The notes under the pieces: model-generated | The model's database searches: none | What the model was told of the DNA's origin: nothing | The model's input: only the letters and a program-made list of their open reading frames with translations | Assembly: GCA_005880175.1 (NCBI GenBank) | Contig: VBJR01000227.1 | Span: 18,187 to 31,401, forward strand | Origin: Chloroflexota bacterium | GTDB taxonomy: Bacteria; Chloroflexota; Dormibacteria; Dormibacterales; Dormibacteraceae | Direction of reading: 5' to 3' | DNA: 13,215 nucleotides | Program-made: the position numbers and the translations under genes | In this document: positions 12,815 through 13,215 of the stretch, piece by piece | How positions within the stretch are numbered: position 1 is the first letter of the stretch | How the letters are laid out: the number at the start of each line of letters is the position of its first letter

Positions 12815-13215
12815 TCATCCCCGGCGGGTCCAGAAGCCGTCGGGGTCGAGGCGCCGGATGTGGGCCAGCTCCTCGGCCGTGGGCGCCGGCGTCTCGGCCA
12901 CGTCCGGCGCCACGCGGAGGTCCCAGCCCGTCGCCGCCCGTACCTCCTCGACGGTGTGGCCGGGGTGCACGGTGGCCAGGAACGCCTCGCCGCCCCCGGC
13001 CGGGAAGCGCAGGACGGCCAGCGTCGTCACGATCGCGGCGGGGCCGCCGCCCAGCAGCCCGTGGCGCTGGCGCCAGCCCTCGCCGTCGCCGTGGCCGGGC
13101 GACGTCACGTAGGACACGCGCTCGACCAGGCGCCGCGGCTCGTGCGCCATCAGCGTCACCCAGCGCCGGGACAGGATCGCGATGTCGGCCCCGCCCCCGC
13201 TGCCGGGCAGCTTCG
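12815..13215 (-). CDS. CoA-transferase beta subunit (IpdB/GctB-like), 5' end outside window
   Basis: The last 133 residues of a family I CoA-transferase beta subunit. The visible start KLPGSGGGADIA is the glycine-rich loop that binds CoA, followed by LMAHEPRRLVERVSYVTSPGHGDG, which resembles IpdB, the beta subunit of the ring-opening hydrolase in steroid catabolism, and glutaconate CoA-transferase GctB. The C-terminal part (FLATVHPGHTVEEVRAATGWDLRVA, then ETPAPTAEELAHIRRLDP) is typical of the family. The reading frame is open to the window edge, so an internal GTG at 13159 is not the start. An alpha-subunit partner would be expected immediately upstream, beyond position 13215. Whether it acts as a transferase or as an IpdAB-like hydrolase cannot be decided from this part. 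With the SCP2 protein and the hydratase nearby, lipid or steroid-type catabolism is possible. Confidence 0.85.
   Translation of the reverse strand, partial: KLPGSGGGADIAILSRRWVTLMAHEPRRLVERVSYVTSPGHGDGEGWRQRHGLLGGGPAAIVTTLAVLRFPAGGGEAFLATVHPGHTVEEVRAATGWDLRVAPDVAETPAPTAEELAHIRRLDPDGFWTRRG

Overview
The window comes from a very GC-rich bacterial chromosome with densely packed genes, strong G/C bias at third codon positions, several GTG/TTG starts and short or missing Shine-Dalgarno leaders. The gene set (PolA without a proofreading site, a bifunctional-nuclease-domain protein, DegV, a stand-alone SCP2 protein, a TraR/DksA-type zinc protein, an IpdB/GctB-like CoA-transferase subunit) fits a soil-type Terrabacterial lineage such as Actinomycetota, Chloroflexota or Dormibacterota. 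The sequence alone does not settle the phylum. No tRNA, rRNA, CRISPR array or insertion sequence was recognised.

Layout. (1) 26-4227, minus strand: a polA - mutM - PAP2-phosphatase cluster with 12-bp spacing and then a 13-bp overlap, probably one operon. (2) 4228-4347: divergent promoter region. (3) 4348-5812, plus strand: a BFN-domain protein with an unclear start codon, then a DegV-family lipid-binding protein with its own near-leaderless promoter. (4) 5825-7050, minus strand: a stand-alone NRPS-type condensation-domain gene that is frameshifted and has lost its catalytic histidine. It still keeps a -35/-10 promoter, a good ribosome site and a perfect LacI-type operator palindrome. (5) 7161-8222, minus: metallo-beta-lactamase-fold hydrolase; divergent from it, 8281-8625, plus: SCP2 protein with a textbook terminator. 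(6) 8877-9263, plus: DksA/TraR-type zinc-finger protein. (7) 9264-9782: a 519-bp gene-free stretch dominated by hairpins, including a 306-nt fold-back structure whose two arms match block by block around one centre. (8) 9783-11213, minus: aldehyde dehydrogenase; divergent from it, 11319-12095, plus: enoyl-CoA hydratase. (9) 12100-12708, minus: small lipoprotein, meeting the hydratase tail-to-tail at a CTAGCTAGCTAG six-frame stop. (10) 12815-13215, minus: CoA-transferase beta subunit, cut by the window edge.

Working together: polA and mutM form a base-excision and gap-repair pair. The aldehyde dehydrogenase, enoyl-CoA hydratase, SCP2 protein and CoA-transferase subunit suggest lipid or acyl-CoA catabolism, although they are not in one operon. 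The most unusual items are the 306-nt fold-back element (9454-9759) and the decayed condensation gene with an intact operator-promoter.
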